A DNA stretch of 64,000 nucleotides, from positions 930,001 to 994,000 of the forward strand of contig NZ_CP039704.1 in the NCBI RefSeq assembly GCF_005144965.1, written 5' to 3'. Positions 9,799 through 19,463 of this stretch are shown here, in pieces (the first letter of the stretch is position 1; each line of letters opens with the position of its first letter). The position numbers and the translations under genes are program-made. The notes beneath the pieces are model-generated. The model was not told where the DNA came from. It saw only the letters and a list, made by a program, of their open reading frames with translations, and did no database searches. The DNA is from Hankyongella ginsenosidimutans. Its GTDB lineage: Bacteria > Pseudomonadota > Alphaproteobacteria > Sphingomonadales > Sphingomonadaceae.

Positions 9799-11338
9799 AT
9801 GACCCGCAAGACTGATCGCAGCACACTGCGCTGCGCCATCTATACGCGCAAATCAACCGAGGAAGGGCTGGAGCAGGCCTTCAACAGTCTTGATGCCCAG
9901 CGGGAGGCCTGTGCCGCCTATATCACGAGTCAGCGGCACGAAGGCTGGCGAATGGTTCCCGATCTCTATGACGATGGCGGCTATTCCGGCGGTAATATGG
10001 ACCGGCCGGGCCTTGTCCAGTTGCTCGAGGACGTGCGCGCGGGTAAGGTCGATGTCATCGTCGTCTATAAGGTCGACCGGCTGACTCGCAGCTTGGCCGA
10101 CTTCGCCAAGATCGTCGAGGTGCTCGACAAGCAGGGCGCCTCGTTCGTCAGCGTCACTCAGGCCTTCAATACCACCACCAGCATGGGGCCTCACCCTCAA
10201 TGTCCTGCTCTCCTTCGCCCAGTTCGAGCGCGAGGTGACGGGCGAGCGCATCCGCGACAAGATCGCCGCCTCCAAGGCCCGGGGCATGTGGATGGGCGGG
10301 GTCGTGCCGCTGGGTTACAAGGTCGAGGATCGCAAGCTGGTCGTCGTGCCTGAAGATGCCGAACGGGTGCGGCGGATCTACTGGCGTTATCTCGAACTTG
10401 GCTCGGTACTCGCGCTGGAAACCGAGCTTGCCGAGCAGGGCCTGCGCAGCCGCGTGCGCATCGGCCGCACCGGCAAGGAATATGGCGGCAAGCCGTTTAG
10501 CCGGGGCGCGCTCTATCTGATGCTTCGCAACCGCATCTATCTGGGAGAGGTTTGTCATAAGGGTAAAGTGTACCCTGGCGAGCATGGGGCGATCATCGAC
10601 GAGCCGCTATTCGCCCAGGTCGCGACGATGCTTGAACAGAATGGTATCGATCATGCCAATGCCGTTCACGCCGACCAGCCCAGCCTGCTCTGCGGTCTCG
10701 TCCGGGATAGCGAGGGCCGGCGCATGAAACCGGAACATGCAACCAAACGCGGCGGCATTCGCTACCGCTATTATGTTAGCAGCAAGGATAGCGGCGCCGG
10801 GACGAAAGGCGTGCGCGTTCCGGCAGGCGATCTGGAGGCCCTGGTTGTCGCGGCGCTCCGACGCGAAGGCCGCCTTCTGGAAACTCCGGATCGAACCTCA
10901 ATTGCCAATATTCTCAGTCAGGTCATCATCCATCGCGAAAGGGTTGAGCTTCTTCTGAGCCACCATGGCGACGCAGCGCCAATGGTGATCCAGGCCTCCT
11001 GATCCGGCGCGGCAAGGAAACGCGGCTTGTGGAGCCCGCCAGCGATCTCGTCGCGCCACGGCCAGACCCCGCGCTCATCAAACTGATCGTGAATGCGCAT
11101 CGGGTACGCACCGCGGTCTTCTCGGGGCAACATGGCACCGTCCGTCACGCCGCCGAGGCGCTCGGCTATCGGCAGGATTATTTCGCGGTCCTGCTGCGTC
11201 TCGGTTTTCTGGCGCGACATCGTCACCGCCATACTCGATGGCAGGCAGCCGCCCCAGCTTAACCGCCAACGTCTCGCGCGCGTCTCTGGGCTTCCAATCG
11301 ACTGGCGGGCACAACGCGAACTGCTCGGATTCGCTTGA
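9799..11338 (+). CDS. Large serine recombinase (frameshifted)
   Basis: The start at 9799 reads MTRKTDRSTLRCAIYTRKST, with the serine-recombinase catalytic region SLDAQREACAAYI, DDGGYSGGNMDRPGL, and VDVIVVYKVDRLTRSLADFA. A frame change near 10,190 leads to LSFAQFEREVTGERIRDKIA, then the recombinase domain with a resolvase-to-zinc-ribbon order (PLGYKVEDRKL, RNRIYLGEVCHKGK, LLCGLVRDSEGR). Further shifts near 10,990 and 11,215 lead to RPDPALIKLIVNAHR, ALGYRQDYFAVLLRLGFLA, and the end DGRQPPQLNRQRLARVSGLP plus LGFA, typical of alphaproteobacterial members of about 510 residues. It works with the DUF3489/DUF2924 pair as a module on integrated elements; its att site is not identified. Confidence 0.88.
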
Positions 11339-11360
11339 ATTTTCGATAGCTGCTCCATCG

Positions 11361-11381
11361 GATGCGCAACTGTTGCGCATC
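11361..11381 (+). terminator. Hairpin after the recombinase
   Basis: A perfect 9-bp stem GATGCGCAA/TTGCGCATC with a 3-base loop lies 22 bases after the recombinase stop. There is no T-run after it, so it is only a possible terminator. The rest of 11,382-11,566 shows no gene. Confidence 0.35.
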
Positions 11382-11566
11382 GCATCTCCCGACCGCCAAT
11401 TTGACGCTCACAGAAAATGCCGCGACCCAGCCCCTGAATCCCGCGCCAAATCAGTCTCCTGGACGGTGCTGCAGATGCTCTGCCTCGCGCAAACCCACGG
11501 AAAATCCGGCAGAACTTCCGACACGATGGATTCGATGTAACGTACTGTTTTAGAACGATAAAATAA

Positions 11567-11642
11567 TGGTGCCCAGGGACGGAATCGAACCGCCGACACA
11601 GGGATTTTCAATCCCTTGCTCTACCGACTGAGCTACCTGGGC
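11567..11642 (-). tRNA. tRNA-Phe (GAA)
   Basis: Read on the minus strand it is a 76-base cloverleaf with acceptor GCCCAGG/CCTGGGC, a D-arm TAGCTCAGTCGGTAGAGC, anticodon loop TGAAAAT (anticodon GAA), T-arm GGTTCGATTCC, and an encoded CCA. It marks the border between the accessory region to the left and core genes to the right, and is a plausible integration boundary. Confidence 0.95.
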
Positions 11643-11727
11643 CAACCGTGCCGGAGCATGGCCCGGCATTGCAGAGCGGCGGCTATATCGCCCCTCTTGC
11701 AGCTTGTCCAGCCCAAGCATCGCCAAG

Positions 11728-11904
11728 TCAGGCCGAGGGGTCCTCAAGCGTATCCTGCGGCGGGCCGGGCACGCGATACCCTTCGTTCAGCCAGTTGCGC
11801 AAATCCCGATCCTGACACAGGCGCGAACAGAAGGGCGCATGCGCGGGCGCGGCCGGCTTGTCGCACAGCGGGCAATGCTCAGGAGACTCAGCAGTATTCG
11901 ACAT
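11728..11904 (-). CDS. yacG: DNA gyrase inhibitor YacG
   Basis: The small zinc-binding protein has CPLC followed by CSRLC, the four-cysteine YacG site, then DLRNWLNEGYRVPG, the hallmark motif. YacG binds GyrB and blocks DNA binding by gyrase. The ATG at 11904 (MSNTAESPEHCPLC) overlaps the stop of the upstream RNase E/G-like gene; an in-frame ATG at 11916 is an alternative. It is intact, and the order infA-maf-RNase-yacG is standard in alphaproteobacteria. Confidence 0.92.
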   Translation of the reverse strand: MSNTAESPEHCPLCDKPAAPAHAPFCSRLCQDRDLRNWLNEGYRVPGPPQDTLEDPSA

Positions 11905-12865
11905 GAACATGCCCATAGCCGCTCATGGCCGACTCCGCCACGATGACAAGCGCAGCGCCCAGTCTTTGCGCGATCTCCGCCTGCAGCGCCTGCTGCACCT
12001 GGAGCCAGTGCGCGATGGCGGGCGGAGCGGTGATGGTGCGCACGCCGGCACCGATGCTGCGCTGCGCCTGCGCCAGCAGCTCCAGCGCCAGGGTGGCGGT
12101 ATCCGCGCCGTGCCGCCCGACGCCGCAACGGACGTCGAGCGCGCTCGGGCGCGGCCTCGCCCGCACCAGCTGCATGAGGCCGTAGCCGTTGACGGCCGTA
12201 TGCTCGCAGGGGCGTGGATCGTCGCGGACAGCGTCCAGCAGCACGTCCGTCACGGCCTGCCGGTCTGCCCGGCCGGTCATGGCGCGAAAGTCGATCAGCA
12301 CGCTGCCGCCGACCTGATACAGCCGCAGCAGCCGCGCGATCTCCGCCGCCGCCGCCTGATTGGTCTTGCGTGCGTCGTCGCCGCCGTCGACATCGATCAC
12401 CATTCCCCGCGCGTGCGCTCGAACGACAGGGCGAAGTCGCCGCAGGGGAATTCGCCGCAATCGGCCAGGTCCAGCGCGTCGTCGACGCCGTCCAGAGTCT
12501 GCCCCAGGCGAGGCCGGGGAAGCGCACCTCCAACGGCGGCCCGGGTGCAATCAGCCCGACGGAGCTTGCATGCCCCTCCACAAGCCGGGCGCGCGCCGGG
12601 CGCAACCGGCCGGGCTCGGGAATGGCAGCGCGCACGATTTCGGCCAGCACAAGCGTGCCTTCAGGGCAGGCGTGCGCCCGCTCCAGCGCTGTCGGTGCGC
12701 CGCCCCACTCCAGCATCGCCGCGACGCCGTCACGCCGCACCCGTCCGGCCAGTACCACCCCGGCTCCGGCCCGGCATCCGCACGCAGCAGGTGAATTTCC
12801 AGCAGACGACCATCGACGCCGTAGCCGCCGATGCGCACCTCCCCGGCCGGCGTTCGCCACGCCAG
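11888..12865 (-). CDS. Ribonuclease E/G-like protein (frameshifted)
   Basis: The frame joined from three segments begins near 12,850 (WRTPAGEV, then VRIGGYGVDGRLLEIHLLRA), continues through GTLVLAEIVRAAIPEPGRL, and ends with the RNase E/G-like catalytic-region remnant RGMVIDVDGGDDARKTN plus QVGGSVLIDFRAM. The short form (about 310 residues, no S1 domain) is common in this operon in alphaproteobacteria and is usually annotated as ribonuclease or RNase E/G family. Frame changes fall near 12,700 and 12,430. The true start is obscured by the overlap with the maf stop at 12,867. The last residues overlap yacG. Confidence 0.75.
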
Positions 12866-12866
12866 A

Positions 12867-13438
12867 TCATGGCAGGCCGCTGGCCGTCAGCAGTTGGCGC
12901 ACCTCATGGAGCGGCAGGCCGACGACCCCGCTGTACGAGCCGGAGAGGAAGCTGACGAAGGCGGCGGCACGGCCCTGAATGGCGTAACCGCCGGCCTTGC
13001 CGAGACCTTCCCCGCAGGCAACATAGGCCGCACGCTCGGCGTCACTCAGGCGTTTGAACTGCACGACCGTCGCGCTCAAGCGCTCGCGCAGGCGACCGCC
13101 GGCATCGACGACCGCGACCGCCGTATGCACCGTGTGCCGCCGGCCGGACAGCAACCGCAGGCACTGGTCCACCAGCTCCGGAGTCGTGGCGGCAGGCAGA
13201 ATGCGTCGACCACAGGCGACCGTCGTGTCCGCGGCCAGCAGCACCGAAGGCTGCGGCGCGCGCGCGGCTACCGCCTGCGCCTTCTCCCGTGCCATGCGCG
13301 TCACGTAGGCGCGCGGCAGCTCGCCGGAACGCGGTGTTTCGTCGATCTCGGGCGCAAGCAGAAGATCCGGCGTCACGCCCAGTTGCGCCAGCAGGTCGCG
13401 CCGACGCGGGGACGACGACGCCAGGACAAAACCGTCAT
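12867..13438 (-). CDS. maf: Maf-like nucleotide pyrophosphatase (start frameshifted)
   Basis: The conserved opening LASSSPRRRDLLAQLGV lies just before the long open frame and is out of frame with the ATG at 13438 by one base: the TTTTGTCC stretch lacks one G expected for VLVLASSS. The body has EIDETP, AREKAQAVA, VLLAADTTVACGRRIL and EGLGKAGGYAIQG, as in Maf house-cleaning enzymes, which hydrolyse modified or canonical nucleoside triphosphates such as dTTP and UTP. It lies 9 bases after infA and overlaps the RNase gene, so it is within the infA operon. Confidence 0.9.
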
Positions 13439-13446
13439 CGATCCGG

Positions 13447-13665
13447 CTATTTGAAGCGGTAGGTGACGCGACCCTTGGTCAGATCGTAGGGCGTAAGTTC
13501 CACCAGGACCTCATCGCCCACCAGCACGCGGATGCGGTTCTTGCGCATCTTGCCGGCGGTGTGGCCGAGGATTTCGTGATCGTTTTCCAGCTTCACCCGG
13601 AACATGGCGTTCGGCAACAGTTCCAGCACCCTGCCGCGCATCTCGATCAGTTCTTCCTTCGCCAT
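13447..13665 (-). CDS. infA: Translation initiation factor IF-1
   Basis: The 72-residue protein [20 protein letters not shown] ... [12 protein letters not shown] is an intact S1/OB-fold IF-1 with the characteristic [14 protein letters not shown]. It binds the A site of the 30S subunit during initiation. The open frame extends upstream to 13785, but the size and N-terminus of IF-1 fix the start at 13665. It is the first gene of the operon with maf, the RNase E/G-like gene and yacG. Confidence 0.97.
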   Translation of the reverse strand: MAKEELIEMRGRVLELLPNAMFRVKLENDHEILGHTAGKMRKNRIRVLVGDEVLVELTPYDLTKGRVTYRFK

Positions 13666-13842
13666 TCGGACCCTTTTTGCGTCATGCAGAAGCCCAGCCA
13701 GAAACCGGCTGCGCAAGCGATGTGCGGTCATGGCGCAAGACTGCAGGAAATGCAAGCAGCTCCAGCATCCGTGCTCTTTCGGCATGGACGCTGGCGGCCC
13801 CGCACACTAGGTAACTCACCCGACATCACCCGGACCGCTGCC

Positions 13843-14534
13843 ATGACCAATGTTCACACGCCCGCCGAGCTGGTGCTCGCCGTGCCCAAGGGGCGCATCC
13901 TCAGGAGGCGCTGCCGCTGCTCAATGCCGTCGGGATCGTGCCGGAAGCCGCCTTCCACGACGACGCCTCGCGCGCGCTGCGCTTTGCAACCAACGTCCCC
14001 GGCCTCAGCATCATCCGTGTGCGCGCGTTCGATGTCGCAACCTTCGTCGCCTTCGGCGCGGCGCACTTCGGCCTTGCGGGCAACGACGTGCTGATGGAGT
14101 TCGACTTCCCGGAGATCTACACACCCGTCGACCTCGGAATCGGCCAGTGCCGCATCTCGGTGGCCGAACCGGCAGAACTGAGCGCCAACGACGATCCGGC
14201 GACCTGGAGCCACGTACGCATCGCCACGAAATATCCGCACGTGACCCGGCGCTACTTCGAAGCGCGGGGCGTGCAGGCGGAATGCATCAAGCTAAACGGC
14301 GCCATGGAGCTCGCGCCCCAGCTCGGCTTGTGCCAGCGCATTGTCGATCTGGTGTCGAGCGGGCGCACACTCAAAGAAAACGGCCTGATCGAAGTGGCGA
14401 CCATCGCCCAGGTCAGCACGCGCCTGATCGTCAACCGCACCGCCTTCAAGACCCGCCCGGCGACACTGGCACCCTGGGTGAACGCATTCCGCAGCCTCGT
14501 CAGCCCGGAGGCCGAACGTGCCGCGCTGGCTTGA
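13843..14534 (+). CDS. hisG: ATP phosphoribosyltransferase (short form; frameshifted)
   Basis: HisG makes phosphoribosyl-ATP, the first step of histidine synthesis. The start at 13843 gives [20 protein letters not shown]; the expected [12 protein letters not shown] follows in another frame because CTCAGGAGG lacks one A. The rest is intact: [68 protein letters not shown]. With about 230 residues it is the short HisG that needs HisZ, which is not in this window. Its stop overlaps hisD. Confidence 0.93.
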
Positions 14535-15819
14535 GACGACCGACCCGGATTTTGCACAGTCTTTGCGGCAATTGTGCAGGATCGCCGCGAGACGCCGGAC
14601 GATGTTGCAGACGTTGTGCGCAGCATTCTGGCCGATGTGCGAGCGCGCGGGGACGACGCCGTATTCGATTATACCGCGCGCTTCGATCGCATCGCGCTGT
14701 TGCCGGAGACCGTTCGGGTCAGCGATGCGGAGATTGCCGCCGCCGTCGATGCCTGCCCTGCTGACACGCGGGATGCGCTCGCCCTGGCGGCGGCGCGCAT
14801 TCGTGCGTTCCACAGCCAGCTGCGCCCTGGCGACCACGAGACGACCGACGACCTCGGGGTGCGCGCAGGCGTGCGCTGGACGCCGATTGAGGCGGTCGGC
14901 CTTTATGTGCCGGGCGGGCGCGCCGCCTATCCGTCCTCGGTGCTGATGAACGCCATCCCTGCCATCGTCGCCGGCGTCTCCCGGCTGGCGATGACCGTGC
15001 CCGCCCCCGACGGCGTGCTCAACCCGCTGGTCCTGGCAGCGGCGCAGTTGGCGGGAGTCCAGGAAATCTACCGGATCGGCGGCGCCAGGCGATTGCGGCA
15101 CTGGCGTTCGGCACCCGCACCATCCCGGCGGTCGACAAGATCGTCGGCCCCGGCAACGCCTATGTCGCGGAAGCCAAGCGCCAGGTGTTCGGCGTGGTCG
15201 GCATCGACATGGTGGCCGGCCCTCGGAAATTCTGGTGCTTGCCGATGCGCGCAACGACCCGGCGCACATCGCAGCCGACCTGCTGTCGCAGGCCGAGCAT
15301 GACCCGGTCGCACAGGCAATCCTTGTGACCGACGACGCTGGCTTCGGTCATGCGGTCATGGCGAAGGTCAAGGCTCACCTGGCGCGCTGGCCGGACGACA
15401 GCAGCGCGCGCCAAAGCTGGGAGCGTTATGGCGTCGTGATCGTAGTCAGGAACCTTGCCGAGGCGGTTCCGCTGATCGATGCGCTGGCGGCCGAGCATCT
15501 GGAACTCGCCATTGCAGAGCCTGAGGAATTGCGCCTGCAGATTCGCCACGCCGGCTCCATCTTCCTCGGGCGGCATACGCCGGAGGCTATCGGCGACTAT
15601 CTCGGTGGCCCGAACCATGTGCTGCCGACCGGCCGCCGGGCGCGGTTCGCCTCCGGCCTCTCGGTGAGCGATTTCATGAAGCGCACCACCTACCTGGAAT
15701 GCCCGCCCGCGGCACTGGCAACGCTGGGGCCGGCAACCGTGACGCTGGCGCAAGCCGAAGGCCTGCCTGCGCATGCGCTCTCGGTTAGCTTGCGGCGGAA
15801 CAGCGTGCTTCCGGATTAG
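14518..15819 (+). CDS. hisD: Histidinol dehydrogenase (three frameshifts)
   Basis: HisD oxidises L-histidinol to histidine with two NAD+. A GTG start at 14518 overlaps the hisG end. Frame changes occur near 14,565, near 15,085 (GGCGCCAGGCG lacks a C for [10 protein letters not shown]) and near 15,220 (GGCCCTCGG lacks a C for [10 protein letters not shown]). Across them run [52 protein letters not shown], and GGPNHVLPT, the full set of HisD signatures. All residues expected in the zinc and substrate site region appear present, so the gene is probably functional in the organism. Confidence 0.94.
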
Positions 15820-15823
15820 AACG

Positions 15824-15980
15824 TGATGACTTTAGGTGGAATCGTCATTGCGAGGAGCCGCAGGCGACGTGGCAATCCAGAGTTCTTTGTTTTGCACTAT
15901 GGATCGCCATCCCGGCTTTCGCCGGGACAGGCCCAGCTTTGCTGCCTCGCGATGACGTGTGGTTCAACCTAAAGTCATCA
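15824..15980. repeat. Long inverted repeat enclosing a GTCATTGCGAGG REP sequence
   Basis: An 18-base arm TGATGACTTTAGGTGGAA pairs, with one mismatch, with TTCAACCTAAAGTCATCA at 15963-15980. Inside are the common bacterial repeat CGTCATTGCGAGGAGC and a partner CCTCGCGATGACG. The right half (GTCAACCTAAAGTCATCA) recurs at 33463-33480, and related pieces lie at 28,440-28,500. Confidence 0.75.
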
Positions 15981-16043
15981 TACTTTAGACCATCATCGGC
16001 GCAAAAGCTTCAACCGTAGCCAATCTGGCTCTCACTCTTTGTG

Positions 16044-16107
16044 TAGACCCTGCTTGTCCGTTTTGATTGCCTCGCAAAAGTGATTCAATCAAAACGGGAA
16101 GGGTCTA
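16044..16107. repeat. Palindromic element D1
   Basis: The inner stem CCGTTTTGATTG/CAATCAAAACGG is 12 bp with a 16-base loop; the outer stem pairs AGACCCT with AGGGTCT. The reverse complement occurs at 28221-28283 (D2). Upstream, 15,981-16,043 holds degenerate bits of other elements (TAGACCAT, GCTTCAACC, GGCTCTCAC). Confidence 0.82.
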
Positions 16108-16123
16108 AGGACCAGAAACGGTG

Positions 16124-16198
16124 GGGCCTGTAGCTCAAGGGTAGAGCTGGCCGCTCATAACGGCTTGGTTGCGGGTTCGAATCCTGCCGGGCCCACCA
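16124..16198 (+). tRNA. tRNA with CAU anticodon, probably tRNA-Ile2
   Basis: The acceptor GGGCCTG pairs with CGGGCCC, the anticodon loop is CTCATAA, the T-arm GGGTTCGAATCC, and CCA is encoded. The overall sequence resembles alphaproteobacterial tRNA-Ile(CAU), whose C34 is modified to lysidine by TilS, more than elongator or initiator tRNA-Met. The D-loop looks one or two bases short, perhaps another deletion error. Confidence 0.85.
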
Positions 16199-16222
16199 GC
16201 CTCGCGCCGCTGCCCGCCAACG

Positions 16223-17394
16223 CTACAGCAGCTCGATCGCCAGCGCTGTTGCCTCGCCGCCGCCGATGCACAGGCTGGCGACGCCGCGCTTCAAGCCACG
16301 CGCTTTCAGCGCCGCGATCAGCGTGGCCGTGATGCGCGCGCCGCTGGCGCCGATCGGGTGGCCGAGCGCGGTCGCACCGCCGTTGACGTTGAGCTTTTCG
16401 TGCGGGATGTCGAGGTCGCGCATGGCGATCATGGCGACGGCGGCGAACGCCTCGTTGACTTCGAACAGATCGACGGCGTCCAGCGCCCAGCCAGCGCGCG
16501 CCAGCACCTTGCGGATGGCGTCGACCGGCGCGGTGGTGAACTGGGCCGGGGCATGCGCGTGCGCGGCGGTCGCCACGATGCGGGCGACCTGCGGCAGGCC
16601 CAGCCGCTCGGCGGCGTCCGCGCGTGCCAGCACCAGGGCCGCTGCACCATCGGAAATCGAGGCGGACGAGGCAGCGGTGATGTTGCCGTCCCGGGCGAAG
16701 GCCGGCTTCAGGGTCGGGATCTTCTCCGGCTTGGCCTTGCCGGGCTGCTCGTCGGTGTCGACCAGGGTCTCGCCGCCGCGACCGCTGACAGTCACCGGGG
16801 CGATCTCGTCCCGGAATGCGCCGCTGTCGATCGCCGCATTCGCCCGGCGCAGACTTTCGATGGCGTAGGCGTCCATCTCGGCGCGGGTGAACTGATAGGC
16901 GCGCGCGGTTTCCTCGGCGAATGCGCCCATCGGCTTGCCGCGCTCGTAGGCGTCTTCCAGGCCGTCCATCATCATGGTGTCGATGACGGTGTCGTGGCCG
17001 ATGCGTGCGCCGGAGCGGTGCTTGGGCAGAGCGAAGGGCGCGTTGGTCATGCTCTCCATGCCGCCGGCGACGATCACATCCGCGGTCCCGGACGCCAGCG
17101 CTTCGAACGCCATGATCGCGGCCTGCATGCCGGAGCCGCACATCTTGTTGACCGTGGTCGCCTCGACCGACTGCGGCAGCCCTGCGCCGAGCGCCGCCTG
17201 CCGGGCGGGCGCCTGAGGCCGGTGGGCAGCACGCAGCCCATGTAAATGCGGTCGATATCGGAACCCTGCACCTGCGCGCGTGCGACTGCCGCCTTGACCG
17301 CCGCCGCGCCAAGATCGACCGCCGAGGCCGGGGTCAGCACACCCTGGAAGCCGCCCATCGGCGTGCGTGCGTATGAAGAAATGACGATATCCAT
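16223..17394 (-). CDS. Acetyl-CoA acetyltransferase (thiolase; one frameshift)
   Basis: This thiolase condenses two acetyl-CoA, or cleaves acetoacetyl-CoA. The start at 17394 gives MDIVISSYARTPMGGFQGVL. The nucleophile region VNKMCGSGMQAAIMAFE, the VNGGATALGHPIGASGARI histidine loop and the LCIGGGEATALAIELL end carry the Cys-His-Cys catalytic set. A frame change near 17,215 falls where GQAPARQAALGAGL is expected. With about 390 residues the length is normal. The gene is alone between tRNA(CAU) and mnmC; a role in butanoate, polyhydroxybutyrate or ketogenic amino-acid metabolism (acetoacetate from tyrosine, see the 37-41 kb block) is possible. Confidence 0.9.
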
Positions 17395-17424
17395 GGCCGG
17401 CCTCCGCAAGATGATTTTGCGGGC

Positions 17425-19178
17425 CTACATAGGCGACGCCGGGCCGGGCGTCCACCGCATCGGGTCGACCAGCGCAGCGGCCGGTCGCGGCACCGGCGAC
17501 GGCGCGCCAAGCGCAAGCGCGGCCACATGTTCGGCAAGCAGCGGCGCGAACAGGAAGCCGCGCCCGCCAAGACCGGTCAACGCATACAGCCCTGGTGCCA
17601 GCAGTCCGGCGATCGGCTGGCGATCCGGCGTGCTGGCGCGCACGCCGGCCTGGCCCGTGAGCGGCACGTCATCAAGGCGCGCGGCGAGGCCGGGCAGAAC
17701 GGCGGCAAGCGTCGCCCGGTTGCGCGCATGGTCGTTCGCCCGTTCGTCGCTGCCGGTATCGCCCCGGTCGTGGGTCGCGCCGAACAGCACGCCATCGCGC
17801 GCCGGCACGACATAGCCGCCCCATGCGGCAGCCGGGACCGGGCGGCGCGCGCAGCAAAGCTCACCTGCCCGCGCATCGGCTCCAGCGGCAGCGGCCACAG
17901 CGCCTTGGCGGCAAAGCCGCCGGCCACGCAGACGATCGCGAACACCTCCGCCCCCGCCGCCGTCACGACCCGCCAGCCGTGCTCACCCTGCTCAAGGCGT
18001 TCGACAGGCGCTTCCTCAACATTCTCGGGAAGCCAGGCCGCACGCAGCACCGCCGGATCGACCGTCAAGGCCGATGGGACAGCAAAGCCGCCCACCGCCA
18101 CCGGTTCGCCCAGCTGTGCCGACGCGGCGGCGGGCGACAGGCGCGCAAGCGCGTCCGCCCCAGCACATGGTCGCGGGCGATGCGGTCGAAACGCGCGCTG
18201 TCCTTCGGCGTGCGCTCCAGCCGCACCAGCCCACGCGCGAGAATGGCCTGCGGGGCGGTCGCAGCGATCAGGTCGACGCTGCGCCGGAATGCCTGCGCGC
18301 ACAACTGCGCCTCCGGGCCGTCACCGGCGATCAGCCTTGGCGAGATCAGCGCGGCCGGATTGCCAGACGCCATCGGCCCGGCGCTGAAGACCGTGGCAGG
18401 CACGCCCAGCGCGGCAAACGCCCGCGCCAGCGCCGCCCCGGCGATCCCCGCGCCGACAATCGCGACGCGCGGCATCGCGGGTTCAATACGGTCGCCCGGC
18501 CAATGCGCTTCAAGCCGCGCCCGTTTGCGTCCGAACCCGGGTTGCCGTGCGACGGCGAAGCCCTGCGCCGCCAGGCCGCTGCGCACCGCGCCTGCAACCG
18601 TGTAGGTCGCGAGCCGCGCGCCGGGCGCGCAGTGCGCGGCGACCTGCGCCAGCACCGGCTCCCGCCACATCTCCGGGTTGCGTGCCGGGGCGAAACCGTC
18701 AAGGAACCAGGCGTCGGCCTTGCCTTGCCAGGCGTCCAGCGCCGCCTCGACCTCAAGGATCGCAAGATCGAGCGTCGCCCCAAGCGCTGGCCAGTCGATG
18801 CGATGGAAGCCGGGCGTTGCCCCGGCCAGCGCTCCAGGATCGGCTGCGACAGCGCTGCAAACTGGGGCCATTCCGCAAGCGCACGGGCAAGATCGGCCCG
18901 GGCCAACGGGTATCCTTCGACAGAAAACACATGAAGGTGACCGGACGCCGGTCTGGTGCGCTGCCAGAGGTCGAGCAGCGCCAGCACATTCAGCCCGGTG
19001 CCGAACCCCAGTTCCGCGACCGTGAACTGCTGGCGCGCCTGCCAGCGCTCCGGCAGGCCGCAGCCGGCCAGGAACACCGCCTGCGTCTCGGCAAGCCCCC
19101 GTCGCGGGAGAAATAGATGTCGTCGAAGCGGCGCGAACGCAGGATGCCGTCACGCCAGTCGGCGTCCGTCTCGCTCAC
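17425..19178 (-). CDS. mnmC: Bifunctional tRNA wobble-uridine enzyme MnmC (frameshifted)
   Basis: MnmC finishes mnm5s2U at tRNA position 34. The GTG at 19178 begins VSETDADWRDGILRSRRFDD. The methyltransferase half has FTVAELGFGTGLNVLALL, LHVFSVEGYPL and AWFLDGFAPARNPEMW; the FAD oxidase half has VAIVGAGIAGAALARAFAAL, then GNPAALISPRL, and ends TGQAGVRASTPDRQPIAGLL, LGGRGFLFAPLLAEHVA. At least four frame changes occur (near 19,100, 18,830, 18,130 and 17,860), yet the order and total length (about 580 residues) fit an intact two-domain MnmC. Confidence 0.9.
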
Positions 19179-19369
19179 GCCGGCTGGGTGCGGCGGAAGG
19201 TGGCGATCAGAACGCCTGGACCGCTGTCTTCCATGAACCCCTGCGCGCCTGTACCCGGTATAGGACGTCTCCCTGTCCGCAAACGTACACGAACTGTCCG
19301 CTTTCGGACAACCCGAGGGTGTAGAAATTAGCCATCCTGTATTTTTATTACAATTTTTCAATCCTTTAT

Positions 19370-19463
19370 CGCACAAGAGCCCGATCTGTTGAGGCAGCAA
19401 GCACGGTTGCTTCAACCGATGGCGTGAATCAGGTTCTTTTCAACGAATGAGACCAGGCGTTGG
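19370..19463 (+). repeat. Left copy of a 94-bp direct repeat (contains element C3)
   Basis: It matches 26182-26275 at 90 of 94 positions by eye, in the same orientation, both copies starting CGCACAAGAGCC and ending CCAGGCGTTGG. Inside, 19376-19437 is a palindromic C-type element: AGAGCCCGAT against ATCAGGTTCT outside, GTTGA-AGCAA/TTGCTTCAAC inside. The halogenase stop and last 12 or so codons lie in it. Confidence 0.85.

Noticed and set aside
13843-15819. Programmed frameshifting in hisG and hisD
   Set aside because: There are no slippery heptamers; each break is one missing base in a short run, as in dozens of unrelated genes here.
17425-19178. mnmC as a pseudogene
   Set aside because: All domains are present in order and full length; only frame changes interrupt it, with the same deletion pattern as in essential genes.
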